Assembly: GCA_965279705.1 (NCBI GenBank)
Contig: OZ257257.1
Location: 1,798,001-1,862,000 of the forward strand
Length of the DNA: 64,000 bases
Origin: Stagnimonas sp965279705
GTDB lineage: Bacteria; Pseudomonadota; Gammaproteobacteria; Nevskiales; Nevskiaceae
Direction: 5' to 3'
This document shows, in pieces, positions 33,817 to 42,523 of this stretch. The notes under the pieces are model-generated. The model made no database searches and had not been told where the DNA came from. It was given only the letters and a program-made list of their open reading frames with translations. Position 1 is the stretch's first letter. The number at the start of each line of letters is the position of its first letter. Both the position numbers and the translations under genes were made by a program.

Positions 33817-33916
33817 TAGGAGTAAGAGATATGACTTTAGTTCGTCTCAAAGCTTCGTTGCAGCAGGGCGGATGTTAAAATCGTGTCTCATTCGCGCTGA
33901 CCACCGCATCGCAAGT

Positions 33917-34453
33917 ATGAATTGGGCGGACTACGTCATTCTCGCAGTCTTCGCAGTGTCGATTCTGATCGGCCTGTTGCGGGGTTTCACGCGCGAGGCA
34001 CTGGGTGTGCTGGGCTGGATTGTCGCGTTCTGGGTGGCTTTCACTTATACGCATGCCGCCGCCGAATGGTTGACGCCGCATATCGAAACGCCTTCTGTGC
34101 GTCGCGCAGCCGCGTTTGGCGGCTTGTTCCTGCTGGTGCTGCTTGTGTCTTCGGTGATTACTTTTTTTGTCGGCCGCTCGGTGCGCGAGGGCGCGCTTGC
34201 CTCGGCGGATCGCACACTCGGTGCCGGTTTTGGCGTGCTGCGCGGGCTGGTGCTCACGGCCGCAATGCTGTGGGCCGCTGGCAGTACCGCAGCGCGCGAT
34301 GACCCCTGGTGGCGCGAGTCCGCGCTGATTCCCCGCTGCGAGTGGATGGCGGACATGCTCAAGGCCGTGGTGCCCGAGCGCTGGATTCGTGCGCTCGAAT
34401 CCCCATCTTCAGATTCACCGCTTTCTGCAAAACCTTCACCTGGAAGACCCTGA
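33917..34453 (+). CDS. cvpA: CvpA family membrane protein
   Basis: This 178-residue inner-membrane protein has four helices. The signature WADYVILAVFAVSILIGLL and GFTREALGVLGWIVAFW match CvpA, linked to colicin V production and envelope stress. The start at 33917 gives MNWADYV, the expected N-terminus. It lies immediately before purF, as in many gammaproteobacteria. Confidence 0.93.
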   Translation: MNWADYVILAVFAVSILIGLLRGFTREALGVLGWIVAFWVAFTYTHAAAEWLTPHIETPSVRRAAAFGGLFLLVLLVSSVITFFVGRSVREGALASADRTLGAGFGVLRGLVLTAAMLWAAGSTAARDDPWWRESALIPRCEWMADMLKAVVPERWIRALESPSSDSPLSAKPSPGRP

Positions 34454-34456
34454 CCC

Positions 34457-35968
34457 ATGTGTGGCATCGCCGGCCTCGTTTCAAAATCGCCCGTCAATCA
34501 AGAGTTGTTTGACGCGCTCACCATGCTCCAGCACCGCGGGCAGGATGCGGCCGGGATAATCACCGCCGATGGCGACCGCCTGCATCTGCGCAAGGACAAC
34601 GGCTTGGTGCGCGATGTGTTTGCCGCCGACGAGCATATGAGCGCCCTGCGCGGCAACATGGGCATTGGCCATGTGCGCTACCCGACGGCGGGCTGCACGA
34701 CCAGCGCCGAGGCACAGCCGTTCTATACCAACATGCCGTTCGGCGTGTCGCTGGCGCACAACGGCAACCTGACCAATACCGACGACCTCAAGCAGGCGCT
34801 GTTCGAGCAGGATCGCCGTCATCTCAACACCGAGTCGGACTCGGAAGTGCTGCTCAATGTCTTCGCACATGAGTTGGCGCAACTCGGCAAGCTACGGCTG
34901 ACGCCGGAAGATATCTTCGAGACCGTCGCACGCGTGCATCAGCGCATTCGCGGCGCGTATGCCTGTGTGGCGATGATTACCGGCTATGGCGTGGTGGGCT
35001 TCCGTGATCCCAATGGCATTCGCCCGGTCGTGGTCGGCAAACGCGAGGGCATCAACGGACCTGATTATTTGATCGCCTCCGAGAGCGTGGCATTGAGCGC
35101 ACTGGGCTTCGAGATCATCGGCGACATCGAGCCGGGCGAGGCGGTGCTGCTGACCATCGACGGCAAGCTGCATCGTCGCCAGTGTGCCGCCAATCCGCAC
35201 TACTCGCCGTGCATCTTCGAGTATGTCTACATGGCGCGGCCGGATTCGATGATGAATAACATCTCCGTCCACAAGGCGCGCCTGCGCATGGGGGTGAAGC
35301 TGGCCGAGAAGATCCAGCGCGACTGGCCCGACCACCAGATCGACGTGGTGATCCCCATCCCCGATACCTCGCGCGTGCCGGCCTCCGAACTCGCCCAAGT
35401 ACTCGGCGTGCCGTATCGCGAGGGCTACATCAAAAATCGCTACATCGGTCGCACCTTTATCATGCCTGGCCAGGCGCAGCGCAAGAAAAGCGTGCGCCAG
35501 AAACTGAACCCGGTGGATGTCGAGTTTCGCGGCAAGAACGTGCTGCTGGTCGATGACTCCATCGTGCGCGGCACCACTAGCCAGGAAATCATCCAGATGG
35601 CGCGCGATTGCGGTGCGAAGAACGTCTATTTCGCGTCCGCCGCGCCGCCGGTGCGCTTCCCCAATGTCTACGGCATCGACATGCCCAGCGTGCACGAACT
35701 GGTCGCGCACGGCCGCACGGAAGAAGAGCTGCGCGTGCTGCTCGGTGCCGACAAGCTGGTGTTCCAGGACCTCGCAGATCTGATCGACGCGGTGAAGCAC
35801 AAGAACGCCAACATTGAACAGTTCGACTGCTCGGTATTCACCGGCGAATACGTGACGCTGGATGTCGATGCGAAGTACCTCAACCAGCTGGAACTGTTCC
35901 GCAACGATGCAGCGAAAGAAGCGCGCAACCGCTCGGCGTCTACGCCGCTCGATCTTCACGCGGCCTGA
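34457..35968 (+). CDS. purF: Amidophosphoribosyltransferase PurF
   Basis: PurF makes 5-phosphoribosylamine from PRPP and glutamine, the first step of purine synthesis. The protein has 503 residues. Cys2 in MCGIAGLV is the glutaminase nucleophile, so there is no propeptide. The PRPP loop is LLVDDSIVRGTTSQEI near residues 361-376. The gene lies between cvpA and metZ. Confidence 0.97.
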   Translation: MCGIAGLVSKSPVNQELFDALTMLQHRGQDAAGIITADGDRLHLRKDNGLVRDVFAADEHMSALRGNMGIGHVRYPTAGCTTSAEAQPFYTNMPFGVSLAHNGNLTNTDDLKQALFEQDRRHLNTESDSEVLLNVFAHELAQLGKLRLTPEDIFETVARVHQRIRGAYACVAMITGYGVVGFRDPNGIRPVVVGKREGINGPDYLIASESVALSALGFEIIGDIEPGEAVLLTIDGKLHRRQCAANPHYSPCIFEYVYMARPDSMMNNISVHKARLRMGVKLAEKIQRDWPDHQIDVVIPIPDTSRVPASELAQVLGVPYREGYIKNRYIGRTFIMPGQAQRKKSVRQKLNPVDVEFRGKNVLLVDDSIVRGTTSQEIIQMARDCGAKNVYFASAAPPVRFPNVYGIDMPSVHELVAHGRTEEELRVLLGADKLVFQDLADLIDAVKHKNANIEQFDCSVFTGEYVTLDVDAKYLNQLELFRNDAAKEARNRSASTPLDLHAA

Positions 35969-35970
35969 GC

Positions 35971-37152
35971 ATGAGCGAGATCGACGACAGTTGGGGTTTT
36001 GCCACGCTGGGCGTGCGCGCCTTCGAGCCTGAGCGGCATGCGGGCGAGCACTCCGCAGCGATCCACCCCACTTCATCCTTCGTGCACCGTTCTGCAGCGC
36101 ATGCGGCGAAGGTGTTCGCCGGCGAAGAGCCGGGCAATGTCTATTCGCGCTTCACCAATCCCACTGTGCAGGCGTTTGAAAAACGGCTGGCGGCGATGGA
36201 GGGCGGCGAGAGTTGTGTCGCCACCGCCAGCGGCATGGCTGCGATTCTGACGCTGTGCATGTCGGTGCTGAAGGCGGGCGACCATGTGCTGGTGTCGAAG
36301 AGCGTGTTTGGCGCGACCATCAATCTCTTCAACAACGTGCTGACGCGTTTTGGCCTGATGGTGAGCTACGTCGAGCTGGCGAATGTGGCGGCGTGGAAGG
36401 CGTCACTCACCCCGCAGACCAAGTTGCTGTTCGTCGAGACGCCCAGCAATCCGCTGGCCGAGATCGCCGATATCCGTGCCTTGGCCGACCTCGCCCACGC
36501 GCATGGTGCATGGCTGGCGGTAGATAACTGCTTTCTGACGCCAGTGCTGCAACAGCCGATCAAGCTCGGTGCGGATTTCGTTATCCACTCCGCCACTAAG
36601 TATCTGGACGGGCAGGGCCGCTGCATGGGCGGCGCGGTGGTTGGTAATGCCCAGCAGGTCGGCAAGGATGTGTTCGCCTTCATGCGCAGCGCGGGCCCTT
36701 GCATGAGTCCCTTCAATGCCTGGGTATTCCTGAAAGGTCTGGAGACATTGGCCGTGCGCATGCGTGCGCACAACGAGTCCGCACAAAAACTGGCCGAGTG
36801 GCTGGTCACACAGCCGAAGGTGAAGCGCGTGTTCTATGCGGGCTTGCCCACGCATCCTGGCCATGCACTAGCCAAATCCCAGCAACGCGGTTTTGGCGGT
36901 GTGGTGAGCTTTGAGGTGGTGGGGGGGCGCGAAGCCGCCTGGAAAGTGATTGATGCGACGCGGCTATGTTCGATCACAGCCAACCTGGGCGATACCCGTA
37001 CCACCATCACGCATCCGGCAACGACCACCCACGGCCGCGTCACCGCGGATGCGCGTGCAGCGGCCGGTATCACCGAAGGGCTGGTGCGGATTGCGGTTGG
37101 CCTTGAAGACATCGAAGACATCACCGCGGACGTGGCGCGCGGGCTCGCGTGA
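35971..37152 (+). CDS. metZ: O-succinylhomoserine sulfhydrylase MetZ
   Basis: This 393-residue PLP enzyme makes homocysteine directly from O-succinylhomoserine and sulfide. The PLP Lys is near residue 210 in HSATKYLDGQGR, and the N-terminal EHSAAIHPTSSFVH is typical of the MetZ branch. It starts two bases after the purF stop, the usual cvpA-purF-metZ arrangement. The stop overlaps the next gene as GTGA. Confidence 0.92.
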   Translation: MSEIDDSWGFATLGVRAFEPERHAGEHSAAIHPTSSFVHRSAAHAAKVFAGEEPGNVYSRFTNPTVQAFEKRLAAMEGGESCVATASGMAAILTLCMSVLKAGDHVLVSKSVFGATINLFNNVLTRFGLMVSYVELANVAAWKASLTPQTKLLFVETPSNPLAEIADIRALADLAHAHGAWLAVDNCFLTPVLQQPIKLGADFVIHSATKYLDGQGRCMGGAVVGNAQQVGKDVFAFMRSAGPCMSPFNAWVFLKGLETLAVRMRAHNESAQKLAEWLVTQPKVKRVFYAGLPTHPGHALAKSQQRGFGGVVSFEVVGGREAAWKVIDATRLCSITANLGDTRTTITHPATTTHGRVTADARAAAGITEGLVRIAVGLEDIEDITADVARGLA

Positions 37153-37778
37153 GTCAGGCGGTCGAAGCCCGCCTGCGTGCGGCACTGGCTGGCAGCCACG
37201 AGCAGCATCGGCCCCTGGTGGATCTCGAATGGCCCAAGCTGGTGCAACGGGCCTTGAAGCCACTGTTGAGCAATCTCAGAGAGGCGGCCGTTCTGGTGCC
37301 GATTCTGCAACGGCCGGAAGGTCTCAGCGTGCTGCTCACCCGTCGGGCCGATACGCTGCGCAACCACCGAGGACAGGTGAGTTTCCCCGGTGGGCGACGC
37401 GACCCTGAGGACCTCACGCTCGCAGCCTGTGCACTGCGCGAGTCGCAGGAAGAAGTCGGCCTGCCGCCCGAGAATGCCGAGATCATCGGCTATCTCGATG
37501 ATTACCCGACCACCACCCGTTATCGCGTCACGCCCGTCGTCGCCCTGGTAAAGCCACCCGAAAACTTCGTGTTCGATGTGGTGGAAGTCGCCGAGATTTT
37601 CGAGGTGCCGCTGGCGGTGTTGCTCGACCCAGAAAGCTACGAAACAAGGCTGCTGACCAAAGAGGGCCTCAATGTGCCTTTCTTCGAGATCAATCACGGT
37701 GGCCATCGCATCTGGGGCGCGACGGCGGGCATGCTCAGAAACTTGAGCCGAAAAATGGCGACTACGATCGCGCTATGA
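37149..37778 (+). CDS. NUDIX hydrolase, CoA pyrophosphatase-like
   Basis: This 209-residue hydrolase starts at GTG overlapping metZ. The Nudix box begins at GGRRDPEDLTL near residue 82 and continues to ESQEEVGL, with the metal-binding Glu residues present. The overall length and the preceding SVLLTRRADTLRNHRGQVSFPG, together with the UPF0035-type pattern, suggest NudL-like CoA pyrophosphatase. Substrate assignment is from family resemblance only. Confidence 0.85.
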   Translation: MSQAVEARLRAALAGSHEQHRPLVDLEWPKLVQRALKPLLSNLREAAVLVPILQRPEGLSVLLTRRADTLRNHRGQVSFPGGRRDPEDLTLAACALRESQEEVGLPPENAEIIGYLDDYPTTTRYRVTPVVALVKPPENFVFDVVEVAEIFEVPLAVLLDPESYETRLLTKEGLNVPFFEINHGGHRIWGATAGMLRNLSRKMATTIAL

Positions 37779-37825
37779 ACTAGCGATCACCCTCGTTATG
37801 ATTCCCTCATAAAAACGGAGGAGTC

Positions 37826-38767
37826 ATGAGAATAGGGATAGTGGTCGATTCGGCCTGCGATCTGCCGCAGGCGTTCATCGAAGAAAACAACATCGTCATC
37901 TTGCCGATCACCCTGCATCTGGACGGGCGGCAGATGATTGACCAGAGGGACCCTTCCACCACGCTGGAGTTTTACGCCCAGCATGTCGCTGCAGCGGCCC
38001 AAGCCGAAACGACGGCGTACAGCGTCGAGCAAACCAAAAAGCTCTTTCTCGAAAGACTGGTCATCGACTACGACCTGGTGTTCGTGTTCACCATCGCCAG
38101 CTCACGCTCGCCGATGTACGACAACGTCAAGCAGGCGGCTTTGACCATCCTCAACGAATACAAGGTGCCGCGGCAGGCGGCGGGTATCAAGACGCCCTTT
38201 GCGATGCGCGTGATCGATACGCAAAATTGCTTCGGTGCGCAGGCGATCCCTGTGATCGAATGCGTGCGCATGGTGAAGGCGGGCGAGAGCCACAACAAGA
38301 TTCGCGAGCGTGTCGAATACCTGGTGCAGAACACCTTTGGCTATCTGTTGCCGCGAGATCTAAAACAGCTGCGTGCGCGTGCGCAAAAGCGCGGCGACAA
38401 GAGCGTGGGGCTGGTGCAGTACATCATCGGCTCGGCGCTGGACGTGAAGCCGCTGGTGCGCGGCTACCGCAATAACACCGGCCCAGTGGCGCGCGTGCGC
38501 CACTTTGAAGAGGGCGCTGCCAAAGTCTTCAAGTACGTCGAAGGCCAGTTACAAAAAGGCTTGCTGACGCCGACGCTGCTGATCGAGTACGGCGGTGATC
38601 CTGCCAATCTCGCCAAGCTGCCGGGCTATGCGCAGCTGGTCGATGCCGCGCAGCGCAAAGGGGTCGAGGTGTACATCGCCATGATGAGCATGGTGGCGGG
38701 CATCCATGTCGGCGAAGGCGCTCTAGGCGTTGCCTTTGCCGCCAATGAGCATGAAGTGACTCTCTGA
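37826..38767 (+). CDS. DegV family fatty-acid-binding protein
   Basis: This 313-residue protein begins IGIVVDSACDLPQAF, the DegV N-terminal signature, and contains FVFTIASSRSPMYDNV. DegV/FakB proteins bind a fatty acid, often handing it to a kinase; no fakA-like kinase is seen here. A GGAGGAG ribosome site precedes the start. It converges on sthA with an eleven-base gap. Confidence 0.87.
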   Translation: MRIGIVVDSACDLPQAFIEENNIVILPITLHLDGRQMIDQRDPSTTLEFYAQHVAAAAQAETTAYSVEQTKKLFLERLVIDYDLVFVFTIASSRSPMYDNVKQAALTILNEYKVPRQAAGIKTPFAMRVIDTQNCFGAQAIPVIECVRMVKAGESHNKIRERVEYLVQNTFGYLLPRDLKQLRARAQKRGDKSVGLVQYIIGSALDVKPLVRGYRNNTGPVARVRHFEEGAAKVFKYVEGQLQKGLLTPTLLIEYGGDPANLAKLPGYAQLVDAAQRKGVEVYIAMMSMVAGIHVGEGALGVAFAANEHEVTL

Positions 38768-38777
38768 GACGCTTGGC

Positions 38778-40169
38778 TCAGGCGAGGCGGTTGAGCCCGT
38801 TGTGTGCAGCCACGCGATAAGCCTCTGCCATGGTCGGATAGTTGAAGGTGGTGTTGATGAAGTAGCGCAGATTGTTGAGCTGCGCGTTCGCCATCACCGT
38901 CTGGCCGATATGCACGATCTCTGAGGCGCGGTCGCCGAAGCAGTGCACGCCGAGGATCTCCAAGGTGTCAGCATGGAAAAGAATCTTCAGCATGCCCACC
39001 GTTTCGCCGGTCATCTGCGCGCGCGCTAGACTCTTGAACTGTGAGTGCCCCATCTCATAGGGCACGCCGGCATCTTGCAACTCGCGCTCGGTGGCACCGA
39101 CGCTGCTGATTTCCGGGATGGTGTAGATGCCTGACGGCAGTAGCTTGAAGCGTGCCGTATCGGCGGCGTGGCCCAGAATGTGTTCCACCGCAAAGCGCCC
39201 CTGGTCGTAGGCTGCGGAGGCTAGGGCAGGTGGCCCCGAGAGGTCGCCCACCGCATAGATGTGCGGGATCTCAGTCTGAAAAAACGCGTTGACCTTCAGT
39301 TGCCCGCGCGAGTTGGGCGTGAGTCCCGCCACGTCGGCGGCCAGCGCATCGGAATTGCCCGTGCGGCCGTTGGCCCAGAGCAGTACATCCGATTTGATCT
39401 TGCGACCGGATTTCAGGTGCAGGATCACGTCGTCGGTGCGCGCCTCGATGCGTGCATGCTGCTCGTTGTGGCGCACGATCACGCCCTGCTCGCGCAGGTG
39501 GTAACTCAGGGCTTCGGTGATTTCATCATCGAGAAACGACAGCAGGCGATCCTGCGTGTTGATGAGGTTTACCTTGCAGCCGAGCTTGACGAAGATCGAC
39601 GCGTACTCGCAGCCGATTACTCCCGCACCGTAGATCGTGATGGTGTGCGGGGTGTGGCTGAGTTGCAGGATGGTGTCGCTATCCACCACGCGCGGATGAT
39701 TGAAATCCACATCGACAGGGCGGTAGGGGCGCGAGCCCGCCGCGACGATGATGTGTTTTGCACGAATGCGCTTTGGCGGTTGACCGTTGGCGCTGATTTC
39801 CAGCACGTGCGGGCCGATGAAGCGGGCCTGGCCAGCAATAACAGGCACGCGATTGCGTTCGTAGAAGCGCCGACGCATCGCAACCTGCTGCTCGATTACC
39901 CGATGCGCATTGCCCATCAGTTGCGGAAAACTGACTTTGATCTGGTTGCGAAACTCGCGCAGCAGGGGGTCTTGACCAAAGTCGCTGAGCACCTTCACGG
40001 CATGCCGCAAAGCCTTGCTTGGGATGGTGCCCCAATGCGTGCAACCGCCGCCGACATCATGGTGGCGCTCGATGACTACAGAGCTGAGTCCGCTCTTGGC
40101 CGCCATCATCGCCGCACCCTCGCCACCAGGGCCGCTGCCAATCACAGCAAGGTCAACTTCGTCGGTCAT
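38778..40169 (-). CDS. sthA: Si-specific NAD(P)+ transhydrogenase SthA
   Basis: This 463-residue soluble flavoprotein exchanges reducing equivalents between NADPH and NAD+. The FAD motif is GSGPGGEGAA near residues 11-20. The sequence GGGCTHWGTIPSKAL has only one Cys where lipoamide dehydrogenases have the CxxxxC redox pair, which is diagnostic of SthA. The NAD-binding GAGVIGCEYASIFVKLG and the C-terminal dimerisation domain are complete. It is divergent from the bcs operon. Confidence 0.95.
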   Translation of the reverse strand: MTDEVDLAVIGSGPGGEGAAMMAAKSGLSSVVIERHHDVGGGCTHWGTIPSKALRHAVKVLSDFGQDPLLREFRNQIKVSFPQLMGNAHRVIEQQVAMRRRFYERNRVPVIAGQARFIGPHVLEISANGQPPKRIRAKHIIVAAGSRPYRPVDVDFNHPRVVDSDTILQLSHTPHTITIYGAGVIGCEYASIFVKLGCKVNLINTQDRLLSFLDDEITEALSYHLREQGVIVRHNEQHARIEARTDDVILHLKSGRKIKSDVLLWANGRTGNSDALAADVAGLTPNSRGQLKVNAFFQTEIPHIYAVGDLSGPPALASAAYDQGRFAVEHILGHAADTARFKLLPSGIYTIPEISSVGATERELQDAGVPYEMGHSQFKSLARAQMTGETVGMLKILFHADTLEILGVHCFGDRASEIVHIGQTVMANAQLNNLRYFINTTFNYPTMAEAYRVAAHNGLNRLA

Positions 40170-40250
40170 AATCTGGAGGGCAGAAGAGCCTGTTGTGGCG
40201 GTAGACGATATGAAGATGACGTGTTGGTCAGTGCCGAAGCGATGTAGTAG

Positions 40251-40277
40251 GAAATCTTGATTGAAATCATTGATTTC
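40251..40277. promoter_or_regulatory. palindrome and direct repeat upstream of the bcs operon
   Basis: GAAATCATTGATTTC (40263-40277) is a perfect seven-base inverted repeat around one centre base. A second GAAATC-TTGATT unit lies directly before it at 40251-40262, so the site is also a near-direct repeat. It sits in the sthA-bcsD gap and could be an operator for either gene. Confidence 0.4.
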
Positions 40278-40357
40278 TCGGCTTACCTTAAGGCGTATTG
40301 TAGCCTGCGATAAAAATCCATCACGATTGCGAGCAGGTCAAAATGAAGGGAGTGGCC

Positions 40358-40840
40358 ATGTTGGATGTCGAGCAGGGAAGCCTGAATTATTTTTTGTCGC
40401 GCCCTGCGGATGGCCGCTGGTCTGGAATCCTGCGCGCACTGGCTGAAGAGCTCACGGCACAAATGTCGGCGACTGAAATCAGGGCGTTCTTCGCAGTGCT
40501 GGGGCGTCGCTGGGCACGCAGCATGCCGCTCGCAAAGGGCGGCGATCTAAAAGATTTTGAACGTATTGCCAATGTCGCATTGGCCAGTGCCGACTGGGGC
40601 TGGGTACGGGTGCGGGATTTGGGCAGCAGTGTCGAGTTCCAACATTCCTGTGCGCCGCTGCGCAGCGCGTTTGGCGTGGATGCCATCGACTGGGCATCGG
40701 GCCTGCTCGAAGGACTTTACGAAGAGTGGCTGCGTGAGCAGGGTGCAGATCGCGGCTTGGTATTGCGCCAGATGGGCAGTGCAGAGGGCGCAGCCGATAC
40801 CGTGCGCTTCCGGCTTGCCTCTGCCGATTACTTCGCATGA
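40358..40840 (+). CDS. bcsD: Cellulose synthase subunit BcsD
   Basis: This 160-residue protein matches the BcsD/AcsD family, which forms a periplasmic octamer guiding glucan chains into ordered fibrils. Matches include FFAVLGRRWARSMPL, the WGWVRVRDLGSSVEF segment and LLEGLYEEWL. The ATG at 40358 is chosen because GGGAG lies seven bases upstream; the in-frame ATG at 40343 lacks such a site. It opens the bcs operon, and its presence suggests crystalline-type cellulose assembly. Confidence 0.85.
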   Translation: MLDVEQGSLNYFLSRPADGRWSGILRALAEELTAQMSATEIRAFFAVLGRRWARSMPLAKGGDLKDFERIANVALASADWGWVRVRDLGSSVEFQHSCAPLRSAFGVDAIDWASGLLEGLYEEWLREQGADRGLVLRQMGSAEGAADTVRFRLASADYFA

Positions 40841-40906
40841 CGTGCTCGGCAACGGGCTGCTGCAAGATCAAAAGCTCTGCAATCTTTAGGGTCGAGGATA
40901 TGGGTC

Positions 40907-41716
40907 ATGGCTGAAAAAAATGACGACATCAAAAACCTGTTCATGAATCTGGGGCTCAACCCCAGCGACTACCATGAAATCCGCACGGCACCCACGGCCA
41001 ATGCGACGGTGAGCGAGGCGCCACGTCGCTGGTCGCTGCTGCAAGCTGCTGCCGCACCCAAAACCATCGTGCCGATACCGCTGCCACAGACCGCCATGAT
41101 CCCGCCATCGGTGCCGGTTGCGTTGGTAGAAGCACCGCCGGTTGCCAGCTTGTCGGCTGCCTTGCTGGCCGCAGCACAAGATATTGCCCGCGCTGAATCG
41201 ACCGCACAGCCCAAGTTCGAGAAACCGGCCGCTGCGCCTAGCGTATTGCCCTCGGCACTTGCCGATGCCTTGTTGGAGCCGAGCCCCGCCGATGGTTTGC
41301 AGTCACTGTTCCAGTCGGTAAAAGAGCCGCAGACGGTTTCGGTCGTGCCGGCGCCAAAAGAGCCGCCTTTGGTGACGGCGCGCGTAACAGATCAGCTTCA
41401 CGGTGCTTCGCCTGCCGCAGTGAGCCTCGCAGAACGTGCTGCTACCTTGCCTGAAATGCACGTGCCGCTGCTGGCGGAGCCAGCCGCGCGCCTGGTAGAT
41501 GCCCACGATGAGCCAGCGACCCGATACACACCGCAGCCCTCGAGGTTGGGTCCTATTCCATCCCCTGTTGTAGCTCCCAGCGCGGTCAGCACATCTGCGC
41601 CGACGCCTGCCAACGGCCGATTGCGCTTTGCCGTGCCGGCAGCCGAGCGGCCGAGTGGACATGGTGAATCTTTACAGGATGTGTTTCGCCGTCTGTCGCG
41701 CGACAATCGTGGCTGA
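40907..41716 (+). CDS. bcsP: BcsP-like (BcsR-domain) cellulose biosynthesis protein
   Basis: This 269-residue protein has a short conserved N-terminus, DDIKNLFMNLGLNPSDYHEI, then RRWSLLQ at about residues 35-41, resembling the BcsR/BcsP domain found in bcs operons. The remaining 200 residues are Ala/Pro/Val-rich and low in complexity, with no domain I can name. BcsR-type proteins partner with BcsQ in E. coli to support the synthase, and bcsQ follows here. A GAGGA ribosome site precedes the start. Confidence 0.7.
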   Translation: MAEKNDDIKNLFMNLGLNPSDYHEIRTAPTANATVSEAPRRWSLLQAAAAPKTIVPIPLPQTAMIPPSVPVALVEAPPVASLSAALLAAAQDIARAESTAQPKFEKPAAAPSVLPSALADALLEPSPADGLQSLFQSVKEPQTVSVVPAPKEPPLVTARVTDQLHGASPAAVSLAERAATLPEMHVPLLAEPAARLVDAHDEPATRYTPQPSRLGPIPSPVVAPSAVSTSAPTPANGRLRFAVPAAERPSGHGESLQDVFRRLSRDNRG

Positions 41717-41752
41717 TGCTCCACTGCAGTTAGTAATCCTCCAACGGGCGCA

Positions 41753-42523
41753 ATGACGACCAACTCGCAACAACGCATCGTGTCCGTAGTCTCGCCCAAG
41801 GGCGGGGTCGGTAAAACCACGGTCGCGGCCAACCTTGCAGCGGCGGTCGCCGCAGCCGGACGCGGCGTGTTGCTGATAGACCTCGATCCGCAGAACGCAG
41901 CGCGCTTGCATCACCAGATGCCGCTGTCTGACGGTGCCGGGCTGGCGGTGCAGACTTTGCTGCGTCAGCCTTGGGCCAATGCCGCATTCCGTGGTCCCTA
42001 CGGGGTTGACTGCCTGCCGTTTGGTGCACTCACCGATCACGATCGGCGTGCCTTCGAGCATGAACTGGATGCCAATCCGCAATGGTTGCGGCAGAACATT
42101 GAAGCACTCGGGCTCAACCCCGGCAGCATCGTGATTCTTGATACAGCACCCGGCGGCACCCCTTATTTGCCGCAGGCCCTGCAAGCCAGCGACATTGGCC
42201 TGTGCGTGCTGCTGCCGGATGCCGCATCTTTTGTGACCTTGCCTGCGATGGCGCGCTGGTATGCCGAAGCGGCGCAGACCAATCCGTCGTTGCGCGGCTT
42301 TTACCTGCTTAACCGCATGAACAGTGCGCGTCTGTTGTGCCGCGATGTGGGCACCGCGTTATCGCGAGACTTGGGCGACGCCTTGCTGCCGGTAGAGATC
42401 AATTTCGATTCAGCGGTTGAAGAGGCGCTGGCCTCGCAAAGCCCCATTCTTAAATACGCTCCCGAATCCCCTGCCAGCCGCGATTTCGCCGCGCTGGCCA
42501 ACTGGTTGGTAAATCTGCCATGA
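41753..42523 (+). CDS. bcsQ: Cellulose biosynthesis ATPase BcsQ
   Basis: This 256-residue MinD/ParA-like ATPase has the deviant Walker A SPKGGVGKTTVAANLAAAV near residues 12-30 and DLDPQNAARLHHQ after it. BcsQ is needed for cellulose secretion and polar localisation of the synthase. The ATPase fold is complete. The stop overlaps the bcsAB start as ATGA, so it is translationally coupled to the synthase. Confidence 0.92.
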   Translation: MTTNSQQRIVSVVSPKGGVGKTTVAANLAAAVAAAGRGVLLIDLDPQNAARLHHQMPLSDGAGLAVQTLLRQPWANAAFRGPYGVDCLPFGALTDHDRRAFEHELDANPQWLRQNIEALGLNPGSIVILDTAPGGTPYLPQALQASDIGLCVLLPDAASFVTLPAMARWYAEAAQTNPSLRGFYLLNRMNSARLLCRDVGTALSRDLGDALLPVEINFDSAVEEALASQSPILKYAPESPASRDFAALANWLVNLP

